From the NCBI RefSeq assembly GCF_000814765.1, contig NZ_JWIC01000007.1, positions 598,500-662,499 on the forward strand: a stretch of 64,000 nt of DNA, read 5' to 3'. Made by a program: the position numbers and the translations under genes. The notes beneath the pieces are model-generated. The model did no database searches. It was not told the DNA's origin and saw nothing but the letters and a program-made list of their open reading frames with translations. Each line of letters starts with the position of its first letter. Position 1 is the stretch's first letter. This document shows, one piece after another, positions 35,119 through 44,454 of the stretch. The DNA comes from Pseudoalteromonas luteoviolacea. GTDB lineage: Bacteria; Pseudomonadota; Gammaproteobacteria; Enterobacterales; Alteromonadaceae.

Positions 35119-35836
35119 GTCAGTACTTTCTCAGTTAAATGTTATTCAAGTCAAAGGGCTTAACAAAACAGTCAGTACCTTTGAAGGTGACTTAGATATC
35201 CTTAGCGATATCAATTTCACTGTCAAGTCGGGAGAGTCTGTTGCGATCGTCGGCACATCCGGTTCTGGTAAATCAACGCTATTGAGCTTACTTGCAGGGT
35301 TAGATACGGGGTCTGCTGGCGAAGTCTTTCTCGATGGCGCGGCGCTCAACAAGCTAGATGAAGAAGAAAGAGCACGCTTGAGAGCTGAAAAAGTGGGTTT
35401 TGTATTCCAATCATTTATGTTGGTACAAAGCCTGACAGCGCTTGAAAACGTCATGCTACCAGCTGAATTGGCCGGTGACAGCGGCGCTAAGCAGCAAGCC
35501 AGTGAGTTACTCGATAAAGTAGGTCTTTCGCATCGCGTCAGTCATTATCCATCGCAATTGTCTGGGGGGGAGCAACAACGTGTGGCAATCGCACGTGCAT
35601 TCATTGGTTCACCTAAAATACTCTTTGCGGATGAGCCTTCAGCGAACTTGGACAGTAAAAACGGTCATTTAATAGAAAAGTTGTTATTTGATCTGAATAA
35701 GCAAAATGGCACCACCTTGATATTGGTTACCCATGACGAAGCATTGGCGCAACAATGCGATCGTATTATTCACATTGAAGGCGGGCAGTTAGAAAAAATC
35801 CGTGATGGTGAAGGAGCAACAGTACATGTGGTTTAA
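35117..35836 (+). CDS. ybbA: ABC transporter ATP-binding protein YbbA
   Basis: A 239-residue ATPase of the LolD/MacB-type class. Walker A is GTSGSGKST, the Q-loop FVFQSFML, the signature LSGGEQQR, Walker B ILFADEPSANLD and the H-loop VTHDE. It overlaps the permease gene by 11 bp, indicating translational coupling. The start codon overlaps that of divergent tesA; AGGAAA lies 9 nt upstream. A physiological substrate is not established for this pair. Confidence 0.93.
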   Translation: MSVLSQLNVIQVKGLNKTVSTFEGDLDILSDINFTVKSGESVAIVGTSGSGKSTLLSLLAGLDTGSAGEVFLDGAALNKLDEEERARLRAEKVGFVFQSFMLVQSLTALENVMLPAELAGDSGAKQQASELLDKVGLSHRVSHYPSQLSGGEQQRVAIARAFIGSPKILFADEPSANLDSKNGHLIEKLLFDLNKQNGTTLILVTHDEALAQQCDRIIHIEGGQLEKIRDGEGATVHVV

Positions 35837-38330
35837 GTTAGCACTTACTTTATTTTGGCGCGAGTTACGTCGGGGTGAGTTAACCATTATCTTTGCGGCA
35901 ATCGCGCTTGCGGTACTGACGGTATTCAGTTTGTCATCGGTGACTGAGCGTATTCGTCTCAATATTGAGCAAAAGTCGGCAGATTTTATCGCGGCAGATA
36001 GACGCTTGGCGAGTAACCATCCGCTGAATGAAGCGTTTATTACAGAGGCACAAAGTCAGGGATTAGAAACCGCAAAACAGATGTTTTTTGATTCGATGTT
36101 ATTCGCCAATGATGAGCTGGTACTCGGTTCAATCAAGGCGGTATCCCAAGGTTATCCGCTTAGGGGAGTTGTGACACTCAAGGATAATTTTGAGCAAGTT
36201 GACTACGACATTCGAGGTGTGCCTGAGCAAGGGGAAGTTTGGCTCAGCGAGGGGATGTTTTATAGTTTAGGGTTGGCCGTTGGAGACGAAGTTGAAATTG
36301 GTGCAGGTATTTTTAAGGCCAGCAAGATCTTAGTCAATGAGCCTGATGCCCCGTTTTTCTCTTTAGCAGGTAACAAGCGAGTGCTGCTTAACTACAATGA
36401 TATAGAGGCAACGCAAGCAGTCCAGCCTGGGAGCCGAGTATTTTATCGCATGTTATTCGCTGGAGATGAAGCGACTTTAACCAACTACTACGCTTGGCTA
36501 AAACCGCAAATGCGGGATAACCAGAGATGGCAAGGGATCAAAGATCGCCAATCACCGCTTGGTGAAAACTTAGAGCGTTCGGAGCGCTTTTTATTACTTG
36601 CGGGTCTATTTGGGATCATGTTGGCAGCGGTTGCCATGGCAGTGTCTGCGAAGCGTTATTGTGAGCGTCAGTATGACCCTGTCGCGATGATGAAAACCTT
36701 GGGGGGCAGTCGCGCGACTATTCGCAATATCTTTTTGTTACACCTGTCGATGGTCACTTTATTCTCAGTCGCAATTGGGTTGGTGATTGGCTACATATTG
36801 CAAGCGGTCGCAACGGATTATTTGGCCAACTTTATGGATACACAGCTACCACTGGCGGGTGTTAAACCATGGTTTTTAGCCATCACCATTGGCATTGTCT
36901 GTGCGTTGATGTTTTCTTTAAAACCGTTGCTTGATCTATTTGATATTCCTCCATTACGGGTATTACGCCGCAATCTAGGTGATAAATTGGCTGTGAGCCG
37001 CATTCATATGGCGTTGTCTGTGAGCACTATTTTTGCGCTTATGTGGTTTTTCAGCGGTGAATTAAAAACCACATTATTGCTATTTGGTGGTACAGCTATC
37101 CTGATGTTAGTGCTATTCGGTGTGTCTAGGCTCTTGTTCAGTGCTGGGAGGAAGTTGGGGCTAAGTCCTGGCAGTAGCTGGTCTTTGGCCATTGCAACTT
37201 TGCAAAAACGTGCCAATGCGAATGCGGTTCAGTTGATAAGTTTCGCACTGGCTATCAAGTTGATGTTGTTTTTGTTTGTGTTGAAGAATGATTTGATCTC
37301 TGACTGGCAAATGCAGGTTCCAGAGGACGCGCCCAATGCATTTTTGATCAATATCGGCGAGTCAGAAGTGGAGAGAATTGAAACGTTTTTTGCACAAAAT
37401 AATATTTCTCACGCTGATTTCTTCCCTGTTTTCCGTGGTCGAGCAAATGCCTTAAATGGTGAAAAATTTGCTCGCAGTGCGTCAAAACAAGAAGGAGAAG
37501 AACAAGATGAAGAGGCAGCACGCGGTGCTGGCCGGGAGCTTAATCTGACTTGGATGACGACGTTGCCAGAAGGTAACGAAGTCGTGGAAGGTACATGGTT
37601 TGAGCAAAATAGTGCTGAACTTGAGGTGTCGATCTCAAGAGGGATGGCTGAAGGCATGGGGATTGAAGTTGGTGACACACTGAGCTTCTTAGTGAATGAG
37701 CGCAGTTTTGACGCCAAGGTAACCAGTTTACGCAGTGTGGATTGGGGCTCACTGAAACCGAACTTCGTTATGATCTTTAATCCTGTTGTTGCCGGACAAT
37801 TCCCTGTTACTTATTTCACCGCCGCGCAGTTTGCTGATGGCGATGAAAAAACAGTGAGTAAGCTGTTAAGGGAACATCCGACGATGAGTATGATCGATAT
37901 TAAAAGTCGGTTAGAGCAAGCCCAGTCAATGATTGCCCAAGTTTCATTGGCGATCAGCTTTGTGTTAGCCATTGTGTTAACCAGCGGTGCTTTGGTTTTG
38001 ATTTCTCAGGTGCAAGCAAGTTTAGCTGAGCGTATGCAGGAAATTGTGATTTTGCGCACTTTAGGTGCCAGAGGTCGGCTTATCAAGTTAGCTACTTTAT
38101 ATGAGTTTTTACTGCTCGGAGCATTGGCTGGGTTTGTTGCTGCGTTAGTCAGTGATGTGACTTTGCTCATCATACAAAGAGAGCTGTTTGAAGTGGAAGG
38201 TAAGTTACATCCCTACATTTGGCTGTTAGGCCCTTCGAGCGGTGCGCTCTTTGTGGCGCTGATAGGTTACTTCATGGTAGCCAGTACCATGCGACAAAAT
38301 ACCCAAGGCTTACTTAGGAAGTTAGCTTAG
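35826..38330 (+). CDS. ybbP: ABC transporter permease YbbP (FtsX-like)
   Basis: An 834-residue permease with two FtsX/MacB-like halves. Membrane segments lie near the N-terminus (about 20-40), in a central group (about 255-450) and in a C-terminal group (about 705-825), with two large periplasmic loops between. The start at 35826 (SD GGAG 8 nt upstream) lies inside the end of ybbA. A notable acidic stretch (EGEEQDEEAARGAGRE, about 555-570) lies in the second periplasmic loop. A strong terminator follows. Confidence 0.93.
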   Translation: MWFKLALTLFWRELRRGELTIIFAAIALAVLTVFSLSSVTERIRLNIEQKSADFIAADRRLASNHPLNEAFITEAQSQGLETAKQMFFDSMLFANDELVLGSIKAVSQGYPLRGVVTLKDNFEQVDYDIRGVPEQGEVWLSEGMFYSLGLAVGDEVEIGAGIFKASKILVNEPDAPFFSLAGNKRVLLNYNDIEATQAVQPGSRVFYRMLFAGDEATLTNYYAWLKPQMRDNQRWQGIKDRQSPLGENLERSERFLLLAGLFGIMLAAVAMAVSAKRYCERQYDPVAMMKTLGGSRATIRNIFLLHLSMVTLFSVAIGLVIGYILQAVATDYLANFMDTQLPLAGVKPWFLAITIGIVCALMFSLKPLLDLFDIPPLRVLRRNLGDKLAVSRIHMALSVSTIFALMWFFSGELKTTLLLFGGTAILMLVLFGVSRLLFSAGRKLGLSPGSSWSLAIATLQKRANANAVQLISFALAIKLMLFLFVLKNDLISDWQMQVPEDAPNAFLINIGESEVERIETFFAQNNISHADFFPVFRGRANALNGEKFARSASKQEGEEQDEEAARGAGRELNLTWMTTLPEGNEVVEGTWFEQNSAELEVSISRGMAEGMGIEVGDTLSFLVNERSFDAKVTSLRSVDWGSLKPNFVMIFNPVVAGQFPVTYFTAAQFADGDEKTVSKLLREHPTMSMIDIKSRLEQAQSMIAQVSLAISFVLAIVLTSGALVLISQVQASLAERMQEIVILRTLGARGRLIKLATLYEFLLLGALAGFVAALVSDVTLLIIQRELFEVEGKLHPYIWLLGPSSGALFVALIGYFMVASTMRQNTQGLLRKLA

Positions 38331-38338
38331 GCCTATAC

Positions 38339-38367
38339 AAAAAGAGGTAACGGTGTTACCTCTTTTT
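38339..38367. terminator. Strong bidirectional terminator
   Basis: AAAAAGAGGTAAC and GTTACCTCTTTTT form a perfect 13-bp stem with a GGT loop, and the arms provide U-runs on both strands. It separates convergent ybbP and the beta-lactamase gene. Confidence 0.92.
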
Positions 38368-38381
38368 ACTTCAAATTTAGC

Positions 38382-39170
38382 TTATAAAATCCCCAGTTCG
38401 CTGAGCGTTGCTTTTGCCTTATTGACGCGTACTTTCACCATGTCGTTAAATGTCGGCGCATACATATTAAAAGCAAAATAATGTGTTCCTTGTGCGTTTT
38501 TAACTTTGCCTACATACCATCCTACATACGTTTTTTTGGCAATGGGGCCAGTACCCGTCTTGGCAAATAGGGTATGTTCTGGGGAGGCTTCTTGCAAAAA
38601 GATGGCATCAAATGTTTGGTAAGTATGTGCACTTAATCCCAAAGTTTTGTTATCTAGACGGCGTAGGAAATCGACTTGTTCAAATGCCGAAATTTGCATA
38701 CTCGAATTCAGCCAAAAGCTATCCAGTGGCCCTGTAACATCTTGATTGCCGTAATTAAACTGAGACAAAAACGTCTTGATTTCTGGTTTGCTGAGTGTCT
38801 TGGTCCAAGTTTGATATAGGGGTAAAACCGAGTAACTAAATGCATCGCGTAATTTGATGTCTTCTTCTTGCCATTTGACTGGCCACCACTTTTTCGGAGG
38901 ATACTGGCTGGTATCTACTTGGTACGTTGCTTTGGTATTGATTTTATTTTTCTCAAGCAAAATGAGCGTATTGGGAATTTTATAGGTTGAAAATGGACTA
39001 AATGGCCGCTCGGCGCGAGATTTATTGATAACTTGCCATTTATCAGATTGTTCGCTGTACACCACCATCGTACAAGGGTCACCTTTGCGACACCCCTCCT
39101 CAGAGTATGCTAAATGAGAAGTTGAAAGCGCCAATCCAAAAATGACTCGTGAAGACCATTTAAATCGCAT
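38382..39170 (-). CDS. Class D (OXA-type) beta-lactamase
   Basis: A 262-residue exported serine beta-lactamase (signal peptide about 1-23). Ser61-T-Y-Lys64 is the active site with the usually carboxylated lysine. Tyr140-G-N and Lys204-T-G are the second and third class D boxes. Trp153 matches the tryptophan that stabilises the carbamate. The SxV box reads S114-V-L116, Leu replacing the usual Val. The length is normal. An intact AraC gene lies upstream on the same strand, but a 29-bp palindrome intervenes. Hydrolysis spectrum cannot be predicted; a chromosomal, intrinsic enzyme is likely. Confidence 0.92.
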   Translation of the reverse strand: MRFKWSSRVIFGLALSTSHLAYSEEGCRKGDPCTMVVYSEQSDKWQVINKSRAERPFSPFSTYKIPNTLILLEKNKINTKATYQVDTSQYPPKKWWPVKWQEEDIKLRDAFSYSVLPLYQTWTKTLSKPEIKTFLSQFNYGNQDVTGPLDSFWLNSSMQISAFEQVDFLRRLDNKTLGLSAHTYQTFDAIFLQEASPEHTLFAKTGTGPIAKKTYVGWYVGKVKNAQGTHYFAFNMYAPTFNDMVKVRVNKAKATLSELGIL

Positions 39171-39256
39171 AATTTGCCTTGGTTTTATGATTGTTTGGTG
39201 CGCAATTTACAAAAGATATACTGACTTTTACCTGAATCATGAGAGTAAATAGAAGA

Positions 39257-39285
39257 TGTTAGACCAATTTAAAATTGGTCTAACA
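39257..39285. promoter_or_regulatory. Perfect 29-bp palindrome upstream of the beta-lactamase gene
   Basis: Arms TGTTAGACCAATTT and AAATTGGTCTAACA surround a single central A. It lies 87 bp before the class D start and 6 bp after the stop of the AraC gene (both on the minus strand). No U-run follows on the minus strand. It may be an operator for a dimeric regulator or a terminator hairpin for the AraC gene. Confidence 0.6.
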
Positions 39286-39290
39286 GGGCA

Positions 39291-40157
39291 CTACAATAGC
39301 GCTTTATGTTGAATACGAGAACGAAACTGACTCGGTGTACATGCTTTAATAGCCAGAAAGCGACGATTAAAGTTTGATAAATTATTGAATCCGCATTGGT
39401 CGCTGATCACGGTTATCGGTGCTTTGGAATTGATAAGCAATTTGCAGGCTTTGGCAATGCGCAGTTGATTAATAAATTCGGTCACTGTTTTTTCTGTACG
39501 TTTTTTGAAAAAGCGATGGAAATGATTGGTGCTCATATGTGCTTGTTCTGCGAGTAGGTCTGCATTTAATTGCTCTGTATAGTTTTCATAAATAAAGTTG
39601 ATTACTCGGTCGAATTTATCTTTAGCAGGATCTTGTTGATTAGCATAGTTAAACTCCATACTTGATAGAGTGTCATAGTCACTTGTCGCCATTTGATTAA
39701 GCATGTTAAATAATAATACATAGCGTTCCAGTGGGTTTGCTTCAGCCATTTTGATAAATAGCTGCTCGGATGTTTTGGCCAAGTTTTTACTGAATTTTAA
39801 TCCGCATTTGGCTTTGTGAAGCAAGGTGTGTAGGCTTTCAAATTCTTTGTTTAATCTGAGTTGCTGCTCTAACCAAAGGGCAGGTATTTGTGCCACATAC
39901 ACTTTTTGCATACTGCCATCCATGTTTGGCTTTGATTGCCACGTATGTGGAAGCTCAGGTCCAAGCAATACTAAATCATAGTCTGAGAAAGGGGCAATAT
40001 AGTCACCAATATGGCAAACCCCTTTGCTGTTTAGGGTAAGACAAATCTCGTACTCTGGGTGATAATGCCAATTAAATGGAATTTCATTTAATTGATATAA
40101 ACAATATCGCCAAGAGCAATTGGTTGAGGGAATGATTTTTTCACACATCGCTCTCAT
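39291..40157 (-). CDS. AraC-family regulator with cupin sensor domain
   Basis: A 288-residue regulator. The N-terminal cupin (about 15-100) has FNWHYHPEYEICLTL, typical for sugar-responsive AraC members such as those of the RhaS/MelR type. The HTH pair is at about 185-285 (LNADLLAEQAHMSTNHFHRFFKKRTEKTVTEFINQLRIAKACKLL, then ITVISDQCGFNNLSNFNRRF). It is divergent from the TonB-dependent receptor gene with 501 bp between, so receptor control is plausible. Confidence 0.93.
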   Translation of the reverse strand: MRAMCEKIIPSTNCSWRYCLYQLNEIPFNWHYHPEYEICLTLNSKGVCHIGDYIAPFSDYDLVLLGPELPHTWQSKPNMDGSMQKVYVAQIPALWLEQQLRLNKEFESLHTLLHKAKCGLKFSKNLAKTSEQLFIKMAEANPLERYVLLFNMLNQMATSDYDTLSSMEFNYANQQDPAKDKFDRVINFIYENYTEQLNADLLAEQAHMSTNHFHRFFKKRTEKTVTEFINQLRIAKACKLLINSKAPITVISDQCGFNNLSNFNRRFLAIKACTPSQFRSRIQHKALL

Positions 40158-40658
40158 AATATTATCCTTAATGTTTATCTTTGTTTGTTATTAAAGTATT
40201 TCTGAGCACATGTTTTCGGAGAATACACCAACGTTAAAGTTGGTTATCCTTATTCTTCTTTTACATATAATTAAATAATTTATCACCTTTCGACTATATG
40301 GTGATACATTTCAAATCAATCATGATACTTATCTACCCACTTTAATTTTGACTAAAAAAGCACTCAAATTCAGCGGATATAACGCTAAAAAGTGATCATT
40401 TTGCGATGACAGCGCTGTTTATTGATAGTTTTGTACCTGTATGGGATAGAAAATGCAAACATCTTGACGCCTGTGCTGCTCAAATAGGTAGTGAACGAAA
40501 TTAGAGTTGTTAATTTTAAGTAGCATTATAGCTAAGTGATTTTTTCAGTAGCTCTGCATTATCGAGTGACTAGGTCAATGTACTTACTTGGTGTTAAGTA
40601 TTGAGTTTTCTCTAATTTTCTTTTGCAAAAACAGATAAAAAATAGATCAGAGAGAATC
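40158..40658. promoter_or_regulatory. Divergent regulatory region (araC-like gene / TonB receptor)
   Basis: No gene is seen in 501 bp. ACCAAC-gttaaa-GTTGGT (40227-40244) is flanked by GAATA/TATTC, giving a longer imperfect hairpin. TATCACC (40281-40287) and GGTGATA (40300-40306) form a second inverted repeat with a 12-nt spacer. Either could be an operator for the AraC regulator or another repressor of sugar uptake. Confidence 0.5.
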
Positions 40659-43634
40659 ATGATGAAACAAAATTTATCTCCATTTAGATTGTCGCAAGTG
40701 TCTTTTGCCGTTTTAGCCAGTATTTTGCCTCTCGGTGCGATTGCAGCGGATACTGGTGTGCAAGCAGAGCAGGTTGAAGTCATTGAAGTACGCGGTATTC
40801 GAGCTTCAACTGAAAAAAGCTTAAATACAAAACGCTTTGCTGATGGCGTGGTTGATTCAATTACCGCTGAAGACATAGGCAAGCTACCTGATGTGACCAT
40901 TGCTGATTCACTGCAGCGTGTACCGGGTATACAGATCCGACGCAGTGCAGGTGAGGGATCGACTATTAATGTACGAGGTATGCCTCAAGTCACAACATTA
41001 CTCAATGGTGAGCAATTTTTAAGTGCGGGGTCAATTACTGAGGTTCAGCCTGATTTTACTGATATTCCTTCAAGTTTGGTTGGTGCGATGAATGTAATGA
41101 AGTCGCCAACTGCGGATACGCTAGCAGGCGGTATTTCTGGCACGGTTGATTTAATTACTCGCAAGCCATTTGATCTGGAAGATGGTTTCAGTGGTGCGGC
41201 ATTGCTTGAAGCGTCCACCGGTTCTTATTCTGAAGAAACGGATCCTAAATTTATGGTGTCGGGCGGTTACAATGGCGACCGGTTTGCCGTGTTAGCGACC
41301 GTTTCATATGATGAAGCAAACCTGGCCAATTATCGTTTTGGTGCCCTAAATGACAAATGGGGTTACGCGCCATTTGAGAATCATGAAAAAGTAAAATGTT
41401 GGTACTGTCCGAAGACAGATATGAATGGGGATGGGGACTCGGATGATGCCGAATTTACGTATGTAAACTACGGTATTATGAACCGCTTTACTGAACGGGA
41501 GCGTTTAGGTGCAACGGTCAGCTTCCAAGCGCAATTAAGTGATAATTGGACATTAAGTAGTGATGTATTTTACACCGATATGGACGATGCAGATCGTCAA
41601 AAAGGGATCACCGCAGATAATGCATGGAGCGGTCATTGGGATTGGCAAGAACAACATGATCCAATCAATCGAGGTCAATTAGATAACGGCCATAATTTGT
41701 ATACTGCGCAAGATATTACGCTACATGCGCCCCGCGTTGTATCGCACTCTGAAAGTCACACAAATAAACGCGAATCAACCAACTTTAATTTTGAACTAGA
41801 GTACAAAGGAGATGGCGACTTTTCGGGTAAAATACGGTTTATTACCGCAGAGGCATCGCGCAGCCATACAGAAAATGTTGCACAAGGTTATTTAACCAAT
41901 GGCCTTGCTCATGGTTTGAGGCGAAATGATGGTACTGGTGCAATTGCGGTAAACCCAGGCGGATATGGCCCAGAACCTGTCCCAATGCGCCTAAATTATA
42001 CTGGAAAACATCCTACGTTACGTGGTCCGGAGCAATTGCAAGGTGAGGCATTTGGGTCAAATATCGACCGTTACGCGATAGTGTCAACATACTCTGAAAA
42101 TAACTATGACGAAGATGCGAATTTAGACATTTTACGTTTTGATGGTGAATATTTGTTTGATTTTGGCCATTTAGAAAAAATGTCATTTGGTTTGCGTGCA
42201 AGTCAGCGTGATGTGACTCGCGAGCAATATGTCTTATTGGCACCATTCTCTAATCCAGTCGGAGAAGGGAGCGTCAATGTTATGTGGAAAGACCAAGGGT
42301 TGGCTGCATTTGACACTGATGGCAACGGTGAGCTTAATACGGAAAAAGGGGATATCACGATAAGCGCAGATAACCCTCTAAACTTTAGTGGTTTACCAAG
42401 TGGTTGGGTATCAAAGAGCGGTGACTTTGGCCCTATATCTATGAATGAGTATTACTTTATTGATCCTCGCCAGCTTGATGATCATTTTGGGTTTCAAAAT
42501 GCTTTATACGCGGGCAATATCAAAGGCGGTGTACCGGGTAGTTCATATACTGTTGAGGAAATGACTCAATCAATTTATTGGAGTGCTGATCTTTCCAATG
42601 ATTTTTATCGCGCTAATGTGGGTTTTCAATATATAAAAACTGAGCTGGATATACTCCAAAACGTGGTGGGAGAATCTATTTGTTCAAACTGTCCTGGGTC
42701 GGTCGCTACGGATGGTGGTGATATTGTTACAGATCGCTCGTTCAATGACTTTTTACCTGCTGTGAATGTCGCATTTAATCTCAGAGACGATCTGATTTTG
42801 CGTACATCATGGGGTAAGACCATGACACGTTTGGATCTTGAGGCAATTGCAGGGGGGTTGAGTATTAGCCGTGCGCGAGCAGGGGATGACATTGCAGCTG
42901 AAGAGGGCGTGAGTCCAGACTTATTGATTGCTACAGATGCACAGATGCAGGGTAATCCAGACCTTGACCCTTGGCGTGCAGATAATACTGATGTGACATT
43001 AGAATGGTATTTTTCTTCAAGCGGTTTAATGAGTGTTGCCTTATTCAAGATTGACTTAGAGTCGTTTATTGAATCAGCGCAATGGCAAATACCTGCTGAA
43101 GATGGCGACGGTGTGACTCGTCGCAATGTCAATGTAAATGGACAGGTTAATGGAACTGGTGGCACGATGGAAGGTGCTGAGTTTAGTTACCAACAAGCTT
43201 TTGATTTCTTACCTGGATTTTGGAGTGGCTTTGGTGCAGCGTTTAACTACACCTATTCAGAAAGTGAAAGTGGTAAGACAGGGTTTGGTGGAGAATCGCT
43301 CCCATTAGAGGATAACTCTAAAGAGTCCGGTAATGCTGTTTTATGGTATGAGCAAGATGGTTTGCAATTTAGGTTAGCTGCAAACTATCGTTCTAAACGT
43401 TTACACACGGTATCGACACCAGGTGGTATGGGTAATGTAGGGATTTGGACCGAGCCAACAACCTATATTGATATGTCGGCAAGTTATGATATCAATGATT
43501 CTCTGACCGTTTACATGTCTGGCAGTAACTTAACGGAAGAATATGAATCACAGTATGCGCAGTGGAAAGATAACCGTATCGCCCAGAACATTTATGAACG
43601 CCGCTTTACACTAGGTGTGCGTGGACGTTGGTAG
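40659..43634 (+). CDS. TonB-dependent outer-membrane receptor
   Basis: A 991-residue receptor. It has a signal peptide (SFAVLASILPLGAIA|AD), a TonB-box-like EVIEVRGIRAS, and a plug with SITAEDIGKLPDVTIADSLQRVPGIQI and VRGMPQVTTLLNGE. A 22-strand barrel ends in the typical terminal strand ERRFTLGVRGRW. A CWYC pair lies in an early extracellular loop and a second CSNC pair near residue 680. The sequence belongs to the large TonB receptor type of Alteromonadales and Xanthomonadales that imports carbohydrates. ATG 40659 or 40662 (SD GAGAGA) is the start. Nearby sugar transporter and kinase genes support a saccharide ligand. Confidence 0.93.
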   Translation: MMKQNLSPFRLSQVSFAVLASILPLGAIAADTGVQAEQVEVIEVRGIRASTEKSLNTKRFADGVVDSITAEDIGKLPDVTIADSLQRVPGIQIRRSAGEGSTINVRGMPQVTTLLNGEQFLSAGSITEVQPDFTDIPSSLVGAMNVMKSPTADTLAGGISGTVDLITRKPFDLEDGFSGAALLEASTGSYSEETDPKFMVSGGYNGDRFAVLATVSYDEANLANYRFGALNDKWGYAPFENHEKVKCWYCPKTDMNGDGDSDDAEFTYVNYGIMNRFTERERLGATVSFQAQLSDNWTLSSDVFYTDMDDADRQKGITADNAWSGHWDWQEQHDPINRGQLDNGHNLYTAQDITLHAPRVVSHSESHTNKRESTNFNFELEYKGDGDFSGKIRFITAEASRSHTENVAQGYLTNGLAHGLRRNDGTGAIAVNPGGYGPEPVPMRLNYTGKHPTLRGPEQLQGEAFGSNIDRYAIVSTYSENNYDEDANLDILRFDGEYLFDFGHLEKMSFGLRASQRDVTREQYVLLAPFSNPVGEGSVNVMWKDQGLAAFDTDGNGELNTEKGDITISADNPLNFSGLPSGWVSKSGDFGPISMNEYYFIDPRQLDDHFGFQNALYAGNIKGGVPGSSYTVEEMTQSIYWSADLSNDFYRANVGFQYIKTELDILQNVVGESICSNCPGSVATDGGDIVTDRSFNDFLPAVNVAFNLRDDLILRTSWGKTMTRLDLEAIAGGLSISRARAGDDIAAEEGVSPDLLIATDAQMQGNPDLDPWRADNTDVTLEWYFSSSGLMSVALFKIDLESFIESAQWQIPAEDGDGVTRRNVNVNGQVNGTGGTMEGAEFSYQQAFDFLPGFWSGFGAAFNYTYSESESGKTGFGGESLPLEDNSKESGNAVLWYEQDGLQFRLAANYRSKRLHTVSTPGGMGNVGIWTEPTTYIDMSASYDINDSLTVYMSGSNLTEEYESQYAQWKDNRIAQNIYERRFTLGVRGRW

Positions 43635-43663
43635 TGATGTATTTCCTTTAATCATTAAAACCT

Positions 43664-43689
43664 GAAAGGCCTATCGGCCTTTCTTTTTT
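43664..43689 (+). terminator. Rho-independent terminator of the TonB receptor gene
   Basis: GAAAGGCC-tatc-GGCCTTTC, an 8-bp perfect stem, is followed by six T residues, 30 bp after the stop. Confidence 0.95.
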
Positions 43690-43980
43690 GCTAAACGGCT
43701 CACAACATTCCCCCCTATCTTTAATGGCTTCTTTAGCGCTTTTATATTCAATCACTTGCATTCTGTGAATTCATATTTGATTGTGAAGTAAGTCATTGAT
43801 GATAAAAGTATCCATTTTTATGGCGATATGTCAGTATTGATTGAATTTTATTCACCACATGGTGTGTGGAAAAGAAAATTATTTACTACTTAGCTTTCTG
43901 GGTCAGGCTTGAACAATTGCATTTTTGAAAGCGAGTAGTTGAGTAATGGCATTAAATTAAATGATTAATTAAGGAAAGAT
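43690..43980. other. Intergenic region before ybaK-like gene
   Basis: No gene is seen. A short palindrome CACCA-ca-TGGTG lies at 43853-43864. The promoter of the deacylase gene must be here; its SD AAGGAAAG precedes 43981. Confidence 0.5.
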
Positions 43981-44454
43981 ATGAATTTAAGTAAAAGTGC
44001 ACAGCGTGTTCAAGATGCAATTATTGCGGCAGGGTGCAAATTTTCAGTTGTTGAGTTGCCTGGTAGCACAAGAACGGCAGATGAATCAGCAATCACCATT
44101 GGTTGTGAGTTGGGCCAAATCGTTAAATCACTTATTTTTAAAGGCAAAGAGAGTGGTAAGCCTGTTTTGGTGCTGGTGAGTGGAAAAAACAGAGTAAAAG
44201 AAAAACGAGTCGCTCAGTGTTTAGGTGAAAAGTTAAGTAAGGCAGACGCTGACTTTACAAGAACTGTAACCGGGTTTGCTATAGGAGGCATACCGCCATT
44301 AGGTCACTTAGAGCCTCTTATCACCTTCATAGATGAAGACTTGCTAGAGTATGAGACTGTGTGGGCAGCTGCAGGCACGCCTCATGCCGTGTTTTCTCTG
44401 CCATCGTACAAGCTACCTGAATTAACGAGCGGGCAAGTAATTACAATTAAATAG
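43981..44454 (+). CDS. YbaK/EbsC-family aminoacyl-tRNA deacylase
   Basis: A 157-residue INS-type editing-domain protein. The conserved lysine sits in QIVKSLIFKG, followed by VLVLVSGKNRV, FAIGGIPPLGH (the Gly-rich substrate loop) and WAAAGTPHAVF. Family members remove mischarged amino acids from tRNA (Cys-tRNAPro or Ala-tRNAPro); which one is not decidable here. It is monocistronic with a following terminator. Confidence 0.92.
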   Translation: MNLSKSAQRVQDAIIAAGCKFSVVELPGSTRTADESAITIGCELGQIVKSLIFKGKESGKPVLVLVSGKNRVKEKRVAQCLGEKLSKADADFTRTVTGFAIGGIPPLGHLEPLITFIDEDLLEYETVWAAAGTPHAVFSLPSYKLPELTSGQVITIK

